A stretch of DNA of 64,000 nucleotides, taken from assembly GCA_027943335.1 (NCBI GenBank), contig BSBK01007860.1, positions 620,001 to 684,000 on the forward strand, given 5' to 3'. The DNA is from Chamaecyparis obtusa. Taxonomy: Eukaryota > Streptophyta > Pinopsida > Cupressales > Cupressaceae. This document shows positions 36,137 through 48,472 of this stretch, piece by piece. How positions within the stretch are numbered: the first letter of the stretch is position 1; every line of letters starts with the position of its first letter. Under the pieces are notes generated by a model that saw nothing but the letters and a program-made list of their open reading frames with translations, did not search any database and was not told the DNA's origin. The position numbers were made by a program, and so were the translations under genes.

Positions 36137-38163
36137 AGGTGGACATGATATGAAAGAAACAATAGGATCATAAAGTGGATTGGAAAATATTCTAATGGAG
36201 GAATTCATTTGACATATATGAAAAACTTGCACAAATGTGTCTGCATCATAAGGGGGATCAGGAGGAATAATGGGATCCTGCAATAGAATAGAAGCAATGG
36301 TAGGATCATATAGCAAGATATCATCTTGTGGAGTATTTGGAGGACTAGGACCTTAAGATGAATGGATGGAGGGATCTTGAGGAGGATCTAGAGGGATGAT
36401 GGGATCTTTTGGACATGAGTTGGAAGGGATACTTTTATCTTGACTTGGAATTGGATCTTGGGGTTCCATATTAAAGGTGTTATTATACTCTTGACTTTGG
36501 ATGGAATCATGGGAAAAAATAGAAGGGAGGTTATGATCTTGCTTAGGAAGTGAAAGTTAAATGGGGTTTAAAAATAATTTTTTTTCTTGAATGGGATCAT
36601 CTTGGATAGGGGATTTGAGGACAATAGGATCATCATTAGGCTCAAGAAAAATGGGATATTGGTCAACAATTCAATAGGATTGGTCATTGTTAGGATCTTG
36701 ATCTTGATTTATTTTATGACTCATTTCTTTTTGTTTTGGATCATCCTCTTGACATGGGGTTTGACTTGGGATATATATGGGTAACTCTATAAAAGGGTCA
36801 ATGTTTTGAGATGAAGGGGATAGAGTTTGAATAGGAATATCTTGAATAGGATTGTGGGGAGATGGAGGACATTGTGGCATTGGATCTAACATCTTGGAAG
36901 CATGGAAAGGAATTGTGTCAAAAATGGAATATCTTGATTTTTTTCTATGGATAGCCCTTGGAAGGTTTCATCATTAGAAGTTTCATTGGTAGGAGATGGG
37001 GGAAATTGCTCTTGTGAAAATTTAGGGGATAAAGGGATGGAAGGGGGCATGTATGTTTCTTGAAATTAAATAGGTGTTTCATCCATGTTATTGTTTTGGG
37101 ATGAGCCATTGCTAGACATGGGTGCATTACTATCTTCATATATAGAACCCAATTGTTGAAGAAAATAATTCAAAAAGTTAGATTTGGAAATTTTCTTCTT
37201 GGTTGATCTTGTTGGTGAGGCCATATTAATGTTTACAATTGACGAATTTTTTGATGGAATATGTCCCACAAAAGGTTTATCATTGATCATGCTTGATATG
37301 TTTGAAATTGTGCTTGTTTGAGATTTTTTTTTATTTGATGACATAAAAGGTTGTTCATTAACATTAAATGTTCTTGTAGGAAAACTTGTTTGTGATCTTG
37401 GTATTGTTTGACTTGTTTGTATAAATTGCACAAGAGGCTGTGAAATTATTTGAGGGACACTTGGTTGCATTAGAACAAAGATTGGTTCATAACTAGGCGG
37501 AGGTCCCCATTAATTTACACCATGCTCTAGTTGAAAAATTTGATTTGAAACTTTGTTGAATGATTGATTTGAAACTTGATTGCATGACATTTGATTTGAA
37601 ATTTTATTGAATTGAGCATGATCTGGGACCTAGTTAAAAAAAGTTTGCTCTTGGACATGATTGGATTATGTTTGATTGAGCTTGGTATGTGCTTCTTCTT
37701 GTTGTGAATGAAGTCTTGGTATTTTTGATCTTTCAATGAGAGCTTTAATGTTAATTTCACCCTAATCATCTTCCTGACATTTACAAATTTTGGCCATATC
37801 TCTTCTAGTTTTTTTAGCAGCTTGGATTTGTTGTTCCACAAACTTAATTTCTTCCTCATATTCAAATATCAACTTTTTAATCAAGTGTGTATGACATTGA
37901 TGCGATTGATTATGTGAGAGTGTCATTTGTCTTAAACTAGGAGGTATTTTTATCCCTTTTCTTGGAGGGTACATGATTTTTGGGTCATAAGGTGCTTGGG
38001 TCTCTTGTTTTGAAGGGTACATGATGTTTGGGTCAAAACCTTGTATTTGAAAAGGTATACCTTGTCTAGGATCAAAAGGTATTTTTGTATTACCACTTGA
38101 AATGTTCATGGTTTTATAGGAACCTTGTTGCCTTGTCACAATTGACATGATGACTATATGCAA
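36137..38163 (-). pseudogene. Element B ORF, N-terminal part
   Basis: The first Met of the open frame is at 38163, with a second at 38148 (MSIVTRQQG). The protein is rich in Pro, Ser, Gln and Ile, with MYPSKQ and MYPPRKG repeats, a short coiled coil (FEYEEEIKFVEQQIQAAKK) and Pro-Asp-Pro runs near the A2 junction. The frame carries several TAG stops, then meets A2 and resumes at 27866. No pol, CCHC or protease motif is visible. In Tat/Ogre relatives this position could be an accessory ORF or a diverged gag. Confidence 0.55.
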
Positions 38164-38254
38164 AGTGCAACTTAAGAGATATGAAAATGCAATTTTTTTT
38201 AATTTTTAGGAGACTTTAAAAATGAGTATGAAACCTAAGGTATACAAAGACTTT

Positions 38255-38560
38255 TGAAATGATGTACAACTTGGAAGATATACAAATGCAAAAATTTGTT
38301 GAATTTTTTTTGGCTTTTGAATGATTATGCAAAATGCAACTATGTTTTTGGAATTTTTTTAAAGGCTTTTGAAATGATATAAAAATGCAACTTCAGATTT
38401 GTGCAAAGTGCAATTATGTTTTTGGGATTTTGGAAAAGCTTTTGAAATGATATGAAAATGCAACTTGACCTTGGATTTTGAAGGTTTTTGAAATTATATG
38501 AAAATGCAACTTAGGATTTGGACTTTGGATTTTGGAATTTGAAAATGCAAATTTTGCAAA
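38255..38560. repeat. Degenerate tandem repeats in the element B leader (1)
   Basis: The word CTTTTGAAATGATATGAAAA followed by TGCAACTT recurs four to five times with spacing of about 60-100 bp, separated by TTTTGGAATTTT-like stretches. Confidence 0.55.
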
Positions 38561-40082
38561 CTATATTTTTGGAATTTTTGGAAATTGACAAAACCTTTGG
38601 AAAATAAAAATCTATGGGTATAACCTTAGGAAAATGAATAGGGATCTTAAATTTAAAAGGGATAAAAAGGAAAAGGACAATTTGATAAAAGGGACTAGGT
38701 CAAATCCAACATGACAAAGATGGAGTTTGACAAAAGGACAAAAGGAAAATTGGTTATAAATGGATATAGGGACAAAGTCAAGATCTTGTTTTCAACAACA
38801 TAAGGAGAGACCCTAAAATTTGGATTTTTTGTGAGATTTTGAAAAAGATTTTAAAGGTTCTAAATGCAAAATAAAATAGGACTAAAATAAGGACTACTTA
38901 ATGCAAGGAGTTGAAAAATGGAAATGCAAATCAAGGAAAGATAATGCAATGTATGCAAAGGTTTCAAGTTGACTATGATATGAGGATGCAAAATGAAGAT
39001 TAATCATGCAAAAGGTTACTCTAGGTTTGCAACAAGGCTCCAAGGAAAATGTTTTGAAATTTCATTTTTGGCAAAGTCTATGACAAGGTTTTGAAATGCT
39101 CTTTGAATGTCTTGGAATTTTTTTGACAAGGTTTTAAAATGTTTTTGCAAAGGTTTTATGAGTGTTTTAAAAGTGTTTTGAAAATGTTTGAACACTCACA
39201 CAAGACAAATCAAGAAGAAGAATTTTTGTAAAAGGTGAAACAAGCACACCACAACCTAGGCTTGAAAGGTAATATCCATTGAATTCCCACTTGAACTAAG
39301 TTCAGTTGTACCTACTCAAGGTGAACATCTTTGAAGCTCATAGGCACATGCTGCCCCTTATAGTGCACTCACTTCTCGGGCACACCAAGCTTCAAATTCC
39401 AAGGGTCATCACTTCCCAATGAACTTGTGTCTCTACCAAGAGCCGCAAAAAGGGTGGGATGTGCTCACAGGCATGGGTGACCCCTTGCATTAGTAAATAG
39501 AAGGATTTTGGAAAACTAGAACAAGCCTTTTAGCATGGGACATCTGGTTCAATGGGTGTGTGATAAACTCCCACAAGAGGTCTCCCAGCCTTGAGAACCA
39601 AGGTTTTACACACCACAAGGGTAATAGAGGAGAGCTATCACCCAGCCATATTGTCGATTGGATTATTCATCACAATCACACATTTATATAGCGGTTTGGA
39701 TGGAGACCAGGCTTTGTCTTGTTACCTCTTGAGGTCATCCCCTAGGGCATTCAAAGTGAATGCCTTGGTCCAAGGAAGGCCTCTCTAAAAGAATTGCATA
39801 GATTTATCATCACCCAAGATCCACGAAGGTGAGGGGAGAGGATACTTCCATACAATTCTTTGGGATTACAAAAAGAGAAGACACACCAAGCACTTAAAAA
39901 AAAGTTTATTTTAAACTTAGAAATGAAATGTGATAGAAAACACAATTTATGGTTCTTTTCCTTCCCATTAAAAATGCATGATAGTTGTTGTTCATTAACC
40001 CATTAAGAAAGGAAATCAAATATGATTACAATATGAAAATTTGTTTCTCTTTTCCCTCCTAGTTAAAACTAGGTGAAAATTT

Positions 40083-40300
40083 GTTGAGTTCTTTGATCCA
40101 CCTAATTAGACTATGCACAAATTGTAGTTCATTTACCCACTGCTTAGGCTATGTGAAATTTGATGTTCATTTATCCTCCTAATTAGGCTATGTGAAATTT
40201 TTGTTCATTTAGCCCATTAATTAGTCTATGTGAATTTGTAGTTCATTTTAAAGACTAATTAAGCTATGGAAATTGTTGTTCATTTTAAATGCCCAATAAA
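40083..40300. repeat. Degenerate tandem repeats in the element B leader (2)
   Basis: About five copies of a unit near 50 bp, built around GTTCATTTA, CCTAATTAGGCTATGTGAAA and TTTGT. Confidence 0.6.
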
Positions 40301-40432
40301 AAAAATCTGATTTGTTACATGTTTGAAATTAAAAATTCTGCTTGTATTACAAGTTAGGCTCCAAATGCACAAATCTTGTTCCTCTACCTACAAAACACAT
40401 GAAAAACAAGAAACGCAATCAAATTTGCATTA

Positions 40433-40449
40433 TCACATTGGGTTCACCA
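40433..40449 (-). promoter_or_regulatory. Element B primer binding site candidate
   Basis: The - strand reads TGGTGAACCCAATGTGA two bases inside the LTR end. It begins TGG as primer sites do. I cannot assign the tRNA. Confidence 0.55.
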
Positions 40450-40451
40450 AG

Positions 40452-41677
40452 TGTAAAACTATAAAAATAGTATAGAAAGTATAAATGAGAGAACCACAAA
40501 TCTCATACAATAAAATATATGCAAACCAATCTAATCTACCATAAAAGCCACTTGAAATATAAAAGAATTCAAACAATAAAACTCCCTTTCAAGTGTAGCT
40601 TCTATGTTCTCCTTTCTTCTCCATAAAAATGATGTGATGTTGCTCTTGATCTTGACCAAAAATCTACACTATAATTGAAAGCAAGATGATAGCATGAGAA
40701 TACTAGGAGTGAGGTTGAAAGCAGAATGATGAAAAGAGAATATTAGGAATGTGGTTGAAAGAAAAATGATGAAAATAGAATATTAAGAATGTGGTTGATA
40801 GAATGAGAATAATAGGATTGTGGTTAAACTAAAAATGAGAGAAATGATCTCAATTTATAGAATTTGAAGACCAAATCTAAAAAATAGCAAATTGATGTGT
40901 AAAATGGAAATTGTTATAGATTATAGAAAGTGGCAAAATTGAAAGAGGAAAATTGTCATTAAAATGACAATTTATGACAAATTGAATGCACAAATAGAAA
41001 TTAGTGAGTTAAAAAGGCAAAAATTGTCATAAACTATGACAAATATGACAAAAGGAAAAAAGGGAAAATTGTCATAAACTATGACAATTATGACAAAAGG
41101 GAAAAAGGAAAATGTCATAAACTATGACAATTTATGACAAAAGGAAAAGGGAAGGTGGAGGCTAAAAAAGAGGAAGTGGTGGCTAGAAAAGTAGGCGAAG
41201 CACAAATTAAGGGATAAAATCCTATTTGGAAAAAGGAGGGAATTATTAAATTTTAAAATTCATTTATTCTCACAAAATGGAAAATTAGGATTTAAGAATT
41301 ATAAAAATTTCATAAATCAATAATTAGCCAATTAATCAATGTCAAATTGATTAATTGTAAAACTATGGGAAAAGGAGATAAATAAATGTAATTTATTTAT
41401 CAAGGCTAAGACTTAGGGATAAATTATGGGTTATTTACCCCTAAAGATGACAAATTAATTGATTTGACCAAAGTGATGATTTTTATGAGGCAAATGATTG
41501 ATTTTGATGATTTTGATCATTCTAATAATGAATCGAATTTATTTCAAAAGTGATTGATAAGGTAAAAAACAAGGAGAAATCAAGGAGAAATATTAGTAAA
41601 TTAGGGATGATAATTAGACATTGAGGACGTTAAAAAAATGGGGGTACATAGGTGTGGACCATTTTTTATTTTCTACA
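40452..41677 (-). repeat. Element B 5' LTR
   Basis: 1,226 bp, matching 24028-25262. TATA box at 40852-40859 (- strand) and the same TGTCAT/ATGACA inverted-repeat cluster at about 40955-41140. Confidence 0.9.
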
Positions 41678-42241
41678 ACCACATAGGTGCCACCTCATCC
41701 AATCCCTCATCTTTTCTCCAAAAATATATAAATAGGAGCCTTGCCAAGGGCATTTCACCTCTAATTTTTATGAATTGTTATTATACTAGTTTCATTTTAC
41801 AATTCTTAGAGCATTTTAGAAATAGCATTTTAGTTTAATTTTGAATTTAATGTCATAACTTGGTGTTTAATCCATGATAGTATTATAGCTTTCATCTCAT
41901 CTTAGTTTTCATATTCTCAGCATCAAGGATGATTATTGCAAACTAGTTCCTTATACTACTATTGCGAGCTCTTGATCACCATTAGTTGCATTATAGTTTC
42001 ATTTATCTTTGAAATATTTCATATTGGGGATCTTAGTGTTGTCTTGGGAGAGCACACCCATGTAAAATATCAAAGAGAAAATCAAAAAGTCTTGGGTGCA
42101 ATTTTTTGGCTCATCGAAGGTTGTGGAGAAGTCTTTTTGTGTCTTGATTAAATTTTTATAACATGTTTTGATTATATGATTCCAACTCACTAATTTTTGA
42201 CTTGTTTGAGATTGTTCCATACATATAAATATTTAACCACA
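41678..42241 (+). repeat. Tat-like 5' LTR, second part
   Basis: Continues the LTR cut at 24027. A promoter-like TATAAATAG at 41727-41735 is followed by GGAGCC and a CT-rich start-site region. It ends ACCACA shortly before the primer site. Confidence 0.7.
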
Positions 42242-42248
42242 TATATTT

Positions 42249-42266
42249 TGGCATGCCTAGTGGGAC
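42249..42266 (+). promoter_or_regulatory. Tat-like primer binding site
   Basis: TGGCATGCCTAGTGGGAC begins seven bases after the LTR end. It is a plant gypsy-type site distinct from both the initiator-Met and Asp types in this window. The tRNA is not assigned. Confidence 0.7.
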
Positions 42267-45200
42267 CCACGTCCCTAGAAACTTTAAACTATTTTCTAAA
42301 TTATATGGTGTGCAGGCCTAAATCCGGATCAACATCTATGTCTTATGCAGAGGCGTCTTTGCTTAGGAATTTCTACCTACGTATATCCACGTCTACACAT
42401 ATTGGTACCTATGCTATGCAATTCTCATCTCTGCCTAACATATTTAAAGGGGTTTTAAACTATTTTTTGTGTTTTTCTAGGTTTTTTACGTTTAGTTTTT
42501 TGATAGTCATTGAGTTTTACAACACATTTAATGTTCTCAAAATTTTGATTTTTACTAACCACATATTTAAAAAACTTTTTTTTGTAGATCACCACCTATG
42601 AAGATCCACGCCTCTATAGGTTTTCATTCAACATATGTGTTTCTCTAACCGTCATCTACACTACTTGGTAAGTAAATGTAAAATTTGGCACGTGTTAAAA
42701 TTTATCGTTTCTTATTTTTAATCTAACTAACATATGTGCATATCCACATATGTGTATATACATGTCTACACCTATGTATTGATGTCCCCACTCTTTTGAA
42801 TTTAAATCATATTTTTCACTTGTCTAACATTTGTGTAGAATTTTTTTATTTAATTAGAGTTGGGAGACATTGAAACTACTTTCCATTTGTAGGTCCTTTA
42901 AACATTTTCATTGAAATGTATTCCTTAAAAGAATGAACCTATACACTTGTTTGAATGCATGGTAACTAGATTAACAAAAACATTTTCCTTCGAATAAATA
43001 ATTCAAAGGAATGAACCATCACATCTCTTGGAATGCATGTTGATTGGATGAAAAAAATATACTCTTCTTGCTTTGAGTAAAGAACAATGTATTGTGAGTT
43101 GGGTTTCATGTTAATTACTCAAACCTAGCTACTTAATTAGCTTCAATTTTGAAAGAACACCCTGTTTGATGTGTTTGGAAGATTTTTTCTAAAATAAATT
43201 CATTCAAGTGATCTATGTTAAAACTTGTTAATCTAAGTGACACAAAGGATAAAATATAGTTGTATCCTCTCCCCTCGCATAAGTGGATCTTGAGTAAAGA
43301 GAAAGCTTATCTTATCCTTGCTTCTAAAGAAGCCTATCTATAGGGTTTCCCCTTTAGAGGATGACCTCAAACCGGTAAACATCCTGGTTGGTATAGAAAC
43401 AAGGTGATGAGAAAACTCTTATCTTATCCTACCAAGATCACGTGAGGCATATTGATGATAGTCTAGATCAAGTGAATATTCCTAAGAAGCCATCATGGTC
43501 AACTAGAGACTTTAGTGTCTAACATGTGTACAAACCAATTGGAGGGATGCCATCGATCTTACTAAAATTTATTAAACCAGAGGCCTACCTAATTCATCTC
43601 TAAATAGTGACTTATTATAGTGCAAGGGGAGGTAATAATCCCCCCAAGACTCCCATCATATGTGTCCTAGGGTATTGTATTCTGAAAGATATCTTCAAAG
43701 AATAATGACAATACCTCACAAAAGGTGAGAACGTGGGTGCCCTCTAGGGGTGACATGGTTGTTTGAGTTGATGGACTACTAAGAAATGGGCCTATAATAT
43801 TTCATTTGAAGCCAATTTCCTAAGGTAGCATGTGCCTAAACTATCTTTATTGTTTTGACAAATTAAAAGCATAAAATGACTTGAAAATTCCATTTTGAAC
43901 ATACACAAATGAAGTTTCAAAGTTTTATCATCTTTTTAAAATCACACAATTACTTGTCTCCTGCAAGGTTTCTTGGTCCCTTGCAGGACTATTTTTAGAC
44001 ATCGATTTGTAAAACTAAGTGTTTCAACTTTGAATCAAGGTATACTTAACATAGTCAATGTCTTTGATTCATGTTGAAATGAGTTCTTGCAATTGAACAA
44101 AGTGAAACAAATTAATCAGTCAAACTTATGATTTTTTACCTTTTTTCTAGATTGACATCTATACAGATCAATGTCTGTGAAGATCAACATCTCCACTAGC
44201 AGAAAAATGTCTCTACCTCTATGGATATTTGGTGTAAAACTTACATAAAATTCTATAGTGACATCTCTGACTTGAGATCAATGTCTCCGCAAATCCACAT
44301 TTGTGTCTGAGAGTTAACGTCTCTTCTAGAAAAATTGAGCTTTTGGGTCCCATCACAATTTAGCTTTTTCAATCTTCTAAGGGTCCCTAAAAACATTTTG
44401 AAGATTCAGTCATATTGATCATACAAAATCCAATTTCTCTAGGACATATCAAATCCTATAAAATACAAGAAGGTCAAAATACAACTCCCACTTTCTTATA
44501 GAGAGAAGAAAGAAATTGTTAGAAGCATTAGGATCCAACAATGTGTTATCAAAGTGACCCATATTTGTCCCAAATAAGTTGAGAGATATGATATGATGAT
44601 ATTTAACAAAGTTTGTAAATACATTTCCAAATTCCAAGTGAACTAGAATTTCATTGCACCTACTAGAGAAACTTATGACAAATAGAGTTAGAACTTTTCA
44701 TTAGTTCATTAAGCTTTCATTCTTCAAATATTCTACTTTCATCAAAATTTTCCAACTTTTGACTTAGGAGCACCATCAAAATATCGTACATTCATCCTAG
44801 TTATCTTTATTTATTCACATCCAATCATAGTCAAGAACAACTCAAAATCAATTCTTTCATACCTTGATCAATCCTAGGTAGAAAGATTTATGAAGGTTTT
44901 ATTGAGATCCTCATCCTTAGTAAAACACTAGTTGAATTATATTACTTAAGAATAAATTTTTTCTTGAGTGATTAATCCAATTAGGTATATCCTATTTTAC
45001 TTGAGATCATTACTCTCTCTCCAACTAGAAGAAATATATCATCATCATCACAAATAATTTGGGCTTAAAAGCATCTTACTTTCACTAATATTATCCAAAA
45101 CCTTTATCCAATCATAAAAAATCAGAACCAATTGAATTGAGGCCCTAACCTTACATTCCATCATCCAAATCCAATATATTTGAGGACTTTCACTCATGAT

Positions 45201-45329
45201 AAAAATAAGTCTTACACATTTTATCCTATTCCTAAGTCCATCAATCAAATCTCTCATCCAATCCATCCTCAGACTTCATCACTCATCTTTCATCCTTTTT
45301 AAAGGTCACATTTGTATGGTCGTTATAAC
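42267..45329 (+). other. Long non-coding leader of the Tat-like element
   Basis: About 3 kb with no convincing frame. The part 43255-43800 is shared in patches with the element B leader. Other words recur loosely (ACATCTATGTC, AATGTCTC-like around 42320-42780 and 44160-44330). Tat/Ogre elements often have long leaders or an extra ORF here; I see no ORF. Confidence 0.55.
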
Positions 45330-46466
45330 TTGTTCACAAGCTAGAAACATGAGGATATTTCTAATTAACACCAATGTATACAATGAAAATCTATTTACTT
45401 CAACACTCCTTAGTATAACAGAGCTACCTGCTATAGAGACCACCAATGAACCCAAAGTACAAATTGTTGATCATCTTGAGACACCTCCCTAGGTTAATGA
45501 ATTTCTCAAAGACCATTACAATTATGGGATGGTAGAGAAGGACATTAGAAAAAAATGTTGATAGCTTCATGAATCTTTTCATAGATGGATTCATAGTCTC
45601 ACCATACTTTGATGACTCTTTTATTTATAACAATGTTGTCAAGGCCCCAACTCCTATTGATCCTAGTTTGGATGGTACAATCAACGCAACATCATTACAA
45701 GACAAAGGGAAGGATACTTATAGTGGACCTTCTACTTCATATCCCGCATCAACATACCAAAACATAGTGACATATAAAGGGATGTCAACATCAAAAATCA
45801 TTCAAACATTTCAATTGATCAATGAAAAAACCCAATAAATCCTTAGGGCAATACCTAACACAACCTCATACAATAGCATTCACACCACAATGAACACATA
45901 TAATTCCATGGGCGCTACTATCTTGAACATAGCTCAAACTTTATTTCCACAAGTATCATTTCCTCAATCTACACAACAATATTCTTTATCACTCATCAAG
46001 ATCCCATCATGTGCTTTTATGACATCCATTCATGCGTCATCAAACAATACCATTACATAGCTCCTCCTATACTTGGACTTACATCAATGGGATTTTGAGC
46101 ATCATAATTTGGAAGACGACAATATTTTGGACTACTACTTACAAATCATAATACTCCTGAATTATCTAATTAAATCAATGAACTCAAGAGCATTGTATAT
46201 ACAATTCAAAATGGAGGAAAGAAGGAATTCTCTTTTTACGAGATATGTCCTTATCCCTTTCACATATCAATTAACATGTAACTGTTTCCTCCAAAATTTG
46301 AGATCCCTAAATTTGACAAATACAAGGGAAAAACATGTCTTTTCCAACATCTCAAAGATTTTTATGTTTCATTTAAGGAGGTCTCTTACAATGAAAAATA
46401 TCTAGAGAGACTCATCAATACGAGCCTTGGAGGCCCTACCCTTGAGTGGTTTATGAATTTACTTCA
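45330..46466 (+). pseudogene. Tat-like gag, N-terminal part, cut by A4
   Basis: Pieces in shifting frames: TELPAIETTNEPKVQIVDHL near 45420, a 90-codon open stretch at 45569-45838, then YTIQNGGKKEFSFYEICPYP, PPKFEIPKFDKYKGKTCLFQ, EVSYNEKYLERLINTSLGG and PTLEWFMNLLHG at the end. The last blocks are the conserved capsid start of Tat/Ogre gag. The match stops at 46466, where the A4 LTR begins. The next roughly 90-100 codons expected of this gag are absent on both sides of A4. Confidence 0.75.
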
Positions 46467-47117
46467 TGGGTATAACAAATTAACTTGATGCTTACAAAAC
46501 AAAGTAAACTAAATAACATGCAAAGCAATAAATCAAATGAACTCATAACCCCATGTTTTTTCTCGAGGAAACCATAGCCAAGGGAACACCCCGGTGGGGA
46601 TGATACCCATAGTTGATCCACTAATCAAAAGTATCATGTTAAGGATGTTGACCCTGTTAGGAGTAAATTACATACATATAGTGTCTCTATCCTGATTAAA
46701 GGACTCTAGGCCTTGTTAGAAGCCTCAACCCTACTAAGAGTTGGCATTACAGAATAGAATGATTACAAGATGAGCTCACTACCCAAACATGTAATATAAA
46801 ATGATATATTATTACAAAATGTAAAGTACATAACCTTTCACTGCGGCCGAATAGATTTCCTATTCTCATTTGGCTTTCTAGCTTCTTCACTTTCATATAC
46901 AAAGTCTGCTTGCTTTTCTTTTACAACATATATCTTCACATCATATCATTATACTATCTTATTACACCATCCATATTTCTTTGCATTACATACTTCTTAC
47001 ATTTATACAAGTTATTAAGAATAATAACTTTACTGTCGGCTTTCCAAAACATAAACTCTTTCCAAAATATAAAGCTAACTTCTGCTTCCCAAGAGTTAAC
47101 ATCTAGGATGTCACCCC
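46467..47117 (-). repeat. A4 3' LTR, outer part
   Basis: Matches 60784 onward. Includes stem-loop units such as TCCT-GATTAA-AGGA and CCT-GTT-AGG. A3 interrupts it at 47117/55200. Around that point this copy has about 60 bp (for example CTAGGATGTC and GTATGGTTAAGTC) not found in the 5' LTR near 61406. Confidence 0.8.
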
Positions 47118-48322
47118 TCTTGGAAATATAGTGGGAAAATGTGATACTAAGAGGGGAGGGGTGAATCAGATATCACTTACTATTCCATTTTATCATTGTA
47201 TAAAACTTTTGCATCGTATCAACAAAACTTCATCAAAATAGAGTAACTAATATACTAAGCATCATTCAAGAAAGTACTCATAACTCAGTAATTTTGGTTA
47301 CCCAGAAACCCTTGAAAGGTAAAACTAGGGTGGCGATGACACCCAAAAATCTTCACTACTGCAGTATAAAGATTGCCTGTTAGGGCTACAAAATTTGATC
47401 AAAATGTGATCTACCTTGTGAGGATTCTGCCATGTTAAGAGATAAAAAATGTATACAGTCTACCTTGCTAAAGGATTTGAAACTTACAACAAAGTAGGCA
47501 CTTGGTTAAGAGATTACAATAGGTTTCTTAAACCACTCGATTAAGAGATTTACCCTGATACACTTGTTAGAATGTCTCAATACCTGATCCTTTAGTTTGC
47601 ATTGTATGTTGATTATAGGTCTTCTCCTTACAGTCTTGTTTTGATCTCTTTTATCAAGTTTATCTATGTTATGTCCTTCACTGCTTAACTCGATCACTGA
47701 ACTATATCTGAATGCTTCACTATTCTAAATGTGCTTCTCTACTCATTCCTTCATACCCTTTGCATCCTCTCACATACTCTCTCATTTTAGGGTTCAGACC
47801 TTATACTTATATAGACAACTTAAACATCTTCATGATTCAAGATCTATGGTTCAGATTTACTCTTTTTTCCATTTAAGCTTTACTAATTTCTGATTGGCTC
47901 TAAGTGTTGCATAGGGATCAATGATTGCAAAATAGGTGCATAATCACCTCCATAATTTCCTCAATAAACAAAATACAAAACATGAATGTCAACCAAAATG
48001 GTTTACCTCGATCATTGTGCCATAACAAGATCATATGTCGATTCTGGCTAACTCAACAATTGATGTCCCTGATACTTGGTATTTGTTGATATCTTTGTCG
48101 ATCAGTAGTCATTACTTACATAGCTCATCAAAAACTTAACTCAGCTAATACAAAAATACATAGTGACCATTGATTTACTCAGTAGTACTATTGCTCGATA
48201 AGTATACATTACATGACTCGGCCTATACATGATGACTCGATCATAGTGATGACCGACCATCATTGCCTAGCTAATGACTAATTGTGAATCACTTATTGTC
48301 AACAAAACTATAGAGATCTACA
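47118..48322 (-). repeat. A3 3' LTR with mini inverted-repeat array
   Basis: Clear units are GCC-TGTTAG-GGC at 47375-47386, CCTT-GCTA-AAGG at 47463-47474 and CTC-GATTAA-GAG at 47536-47547, on the + strand reading. The purine tract follows at 48323-48336. Confidence 0.92.
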
Positions 48323-48472
48323 ATCTCCCCCTTTGACATTAGTGGAAAAAACACTTTGTCATGACATTACATTTGTATTTACAAAAGTACTTAGTATCAA
48401 CAAAATACTCCCCCTAAGATGTATATACATACAAAATTTTGTTACCTTCCCTTTGTGCTCAAATATGTCATG

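Larger units (their letters stand above)
38164..40432 (-). other. Element B 5' leader, with a block shared with the Tat leader
   Basis: Non-coding. On the - strand the part from about 39850 down to 39300 matches the + strand at about 43255-43800 of the Tat element in patches (TCCTCTCCCCTC, GTGGATCTTG, GGATGACCTCAA, GGGGT-ACCCATG-like). The rest holds two degenerate tandem-repeat tracts listed separately. Confidence 0.6.
24028..41677 (-). mobile_element. Element B: non-autonomous Tat-like LTR retrotransposon
   Basis: The LTRs 24028-25262 and 40452-41677 are direct repeats of about 1.23 kb. On the - strand the LTR starts TGTAGA, preceded by the purine tract AAAGAGGGGCAAAA (25263-25276). Next to the other LTR is a primer-site-like TGGTGAACCCAATGTGA. 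Internally there is a leader of about 2 kb, one long Pro/Ser/Gln-rich ORF (split by A2) and a 3' region. No RT or integrase motif is seen. Flanks (CATAC and ACCAC) do not make a clear target duplication. It is inserted in the Tat 5' LTR. Confidence 0.85.

Noticed and set aside
24023..41682. Target duplication for element B
   Set aside because: The flanks CATAC and ACCAC agree at only two of five bases, so I do not claim one.
42267..45329. Host gene in the long open-looking stretch between the Tat LTR and gag
   Set aside because: No frame beyond about 130 codons with any motif, and part of the stretch matches the element B leader.
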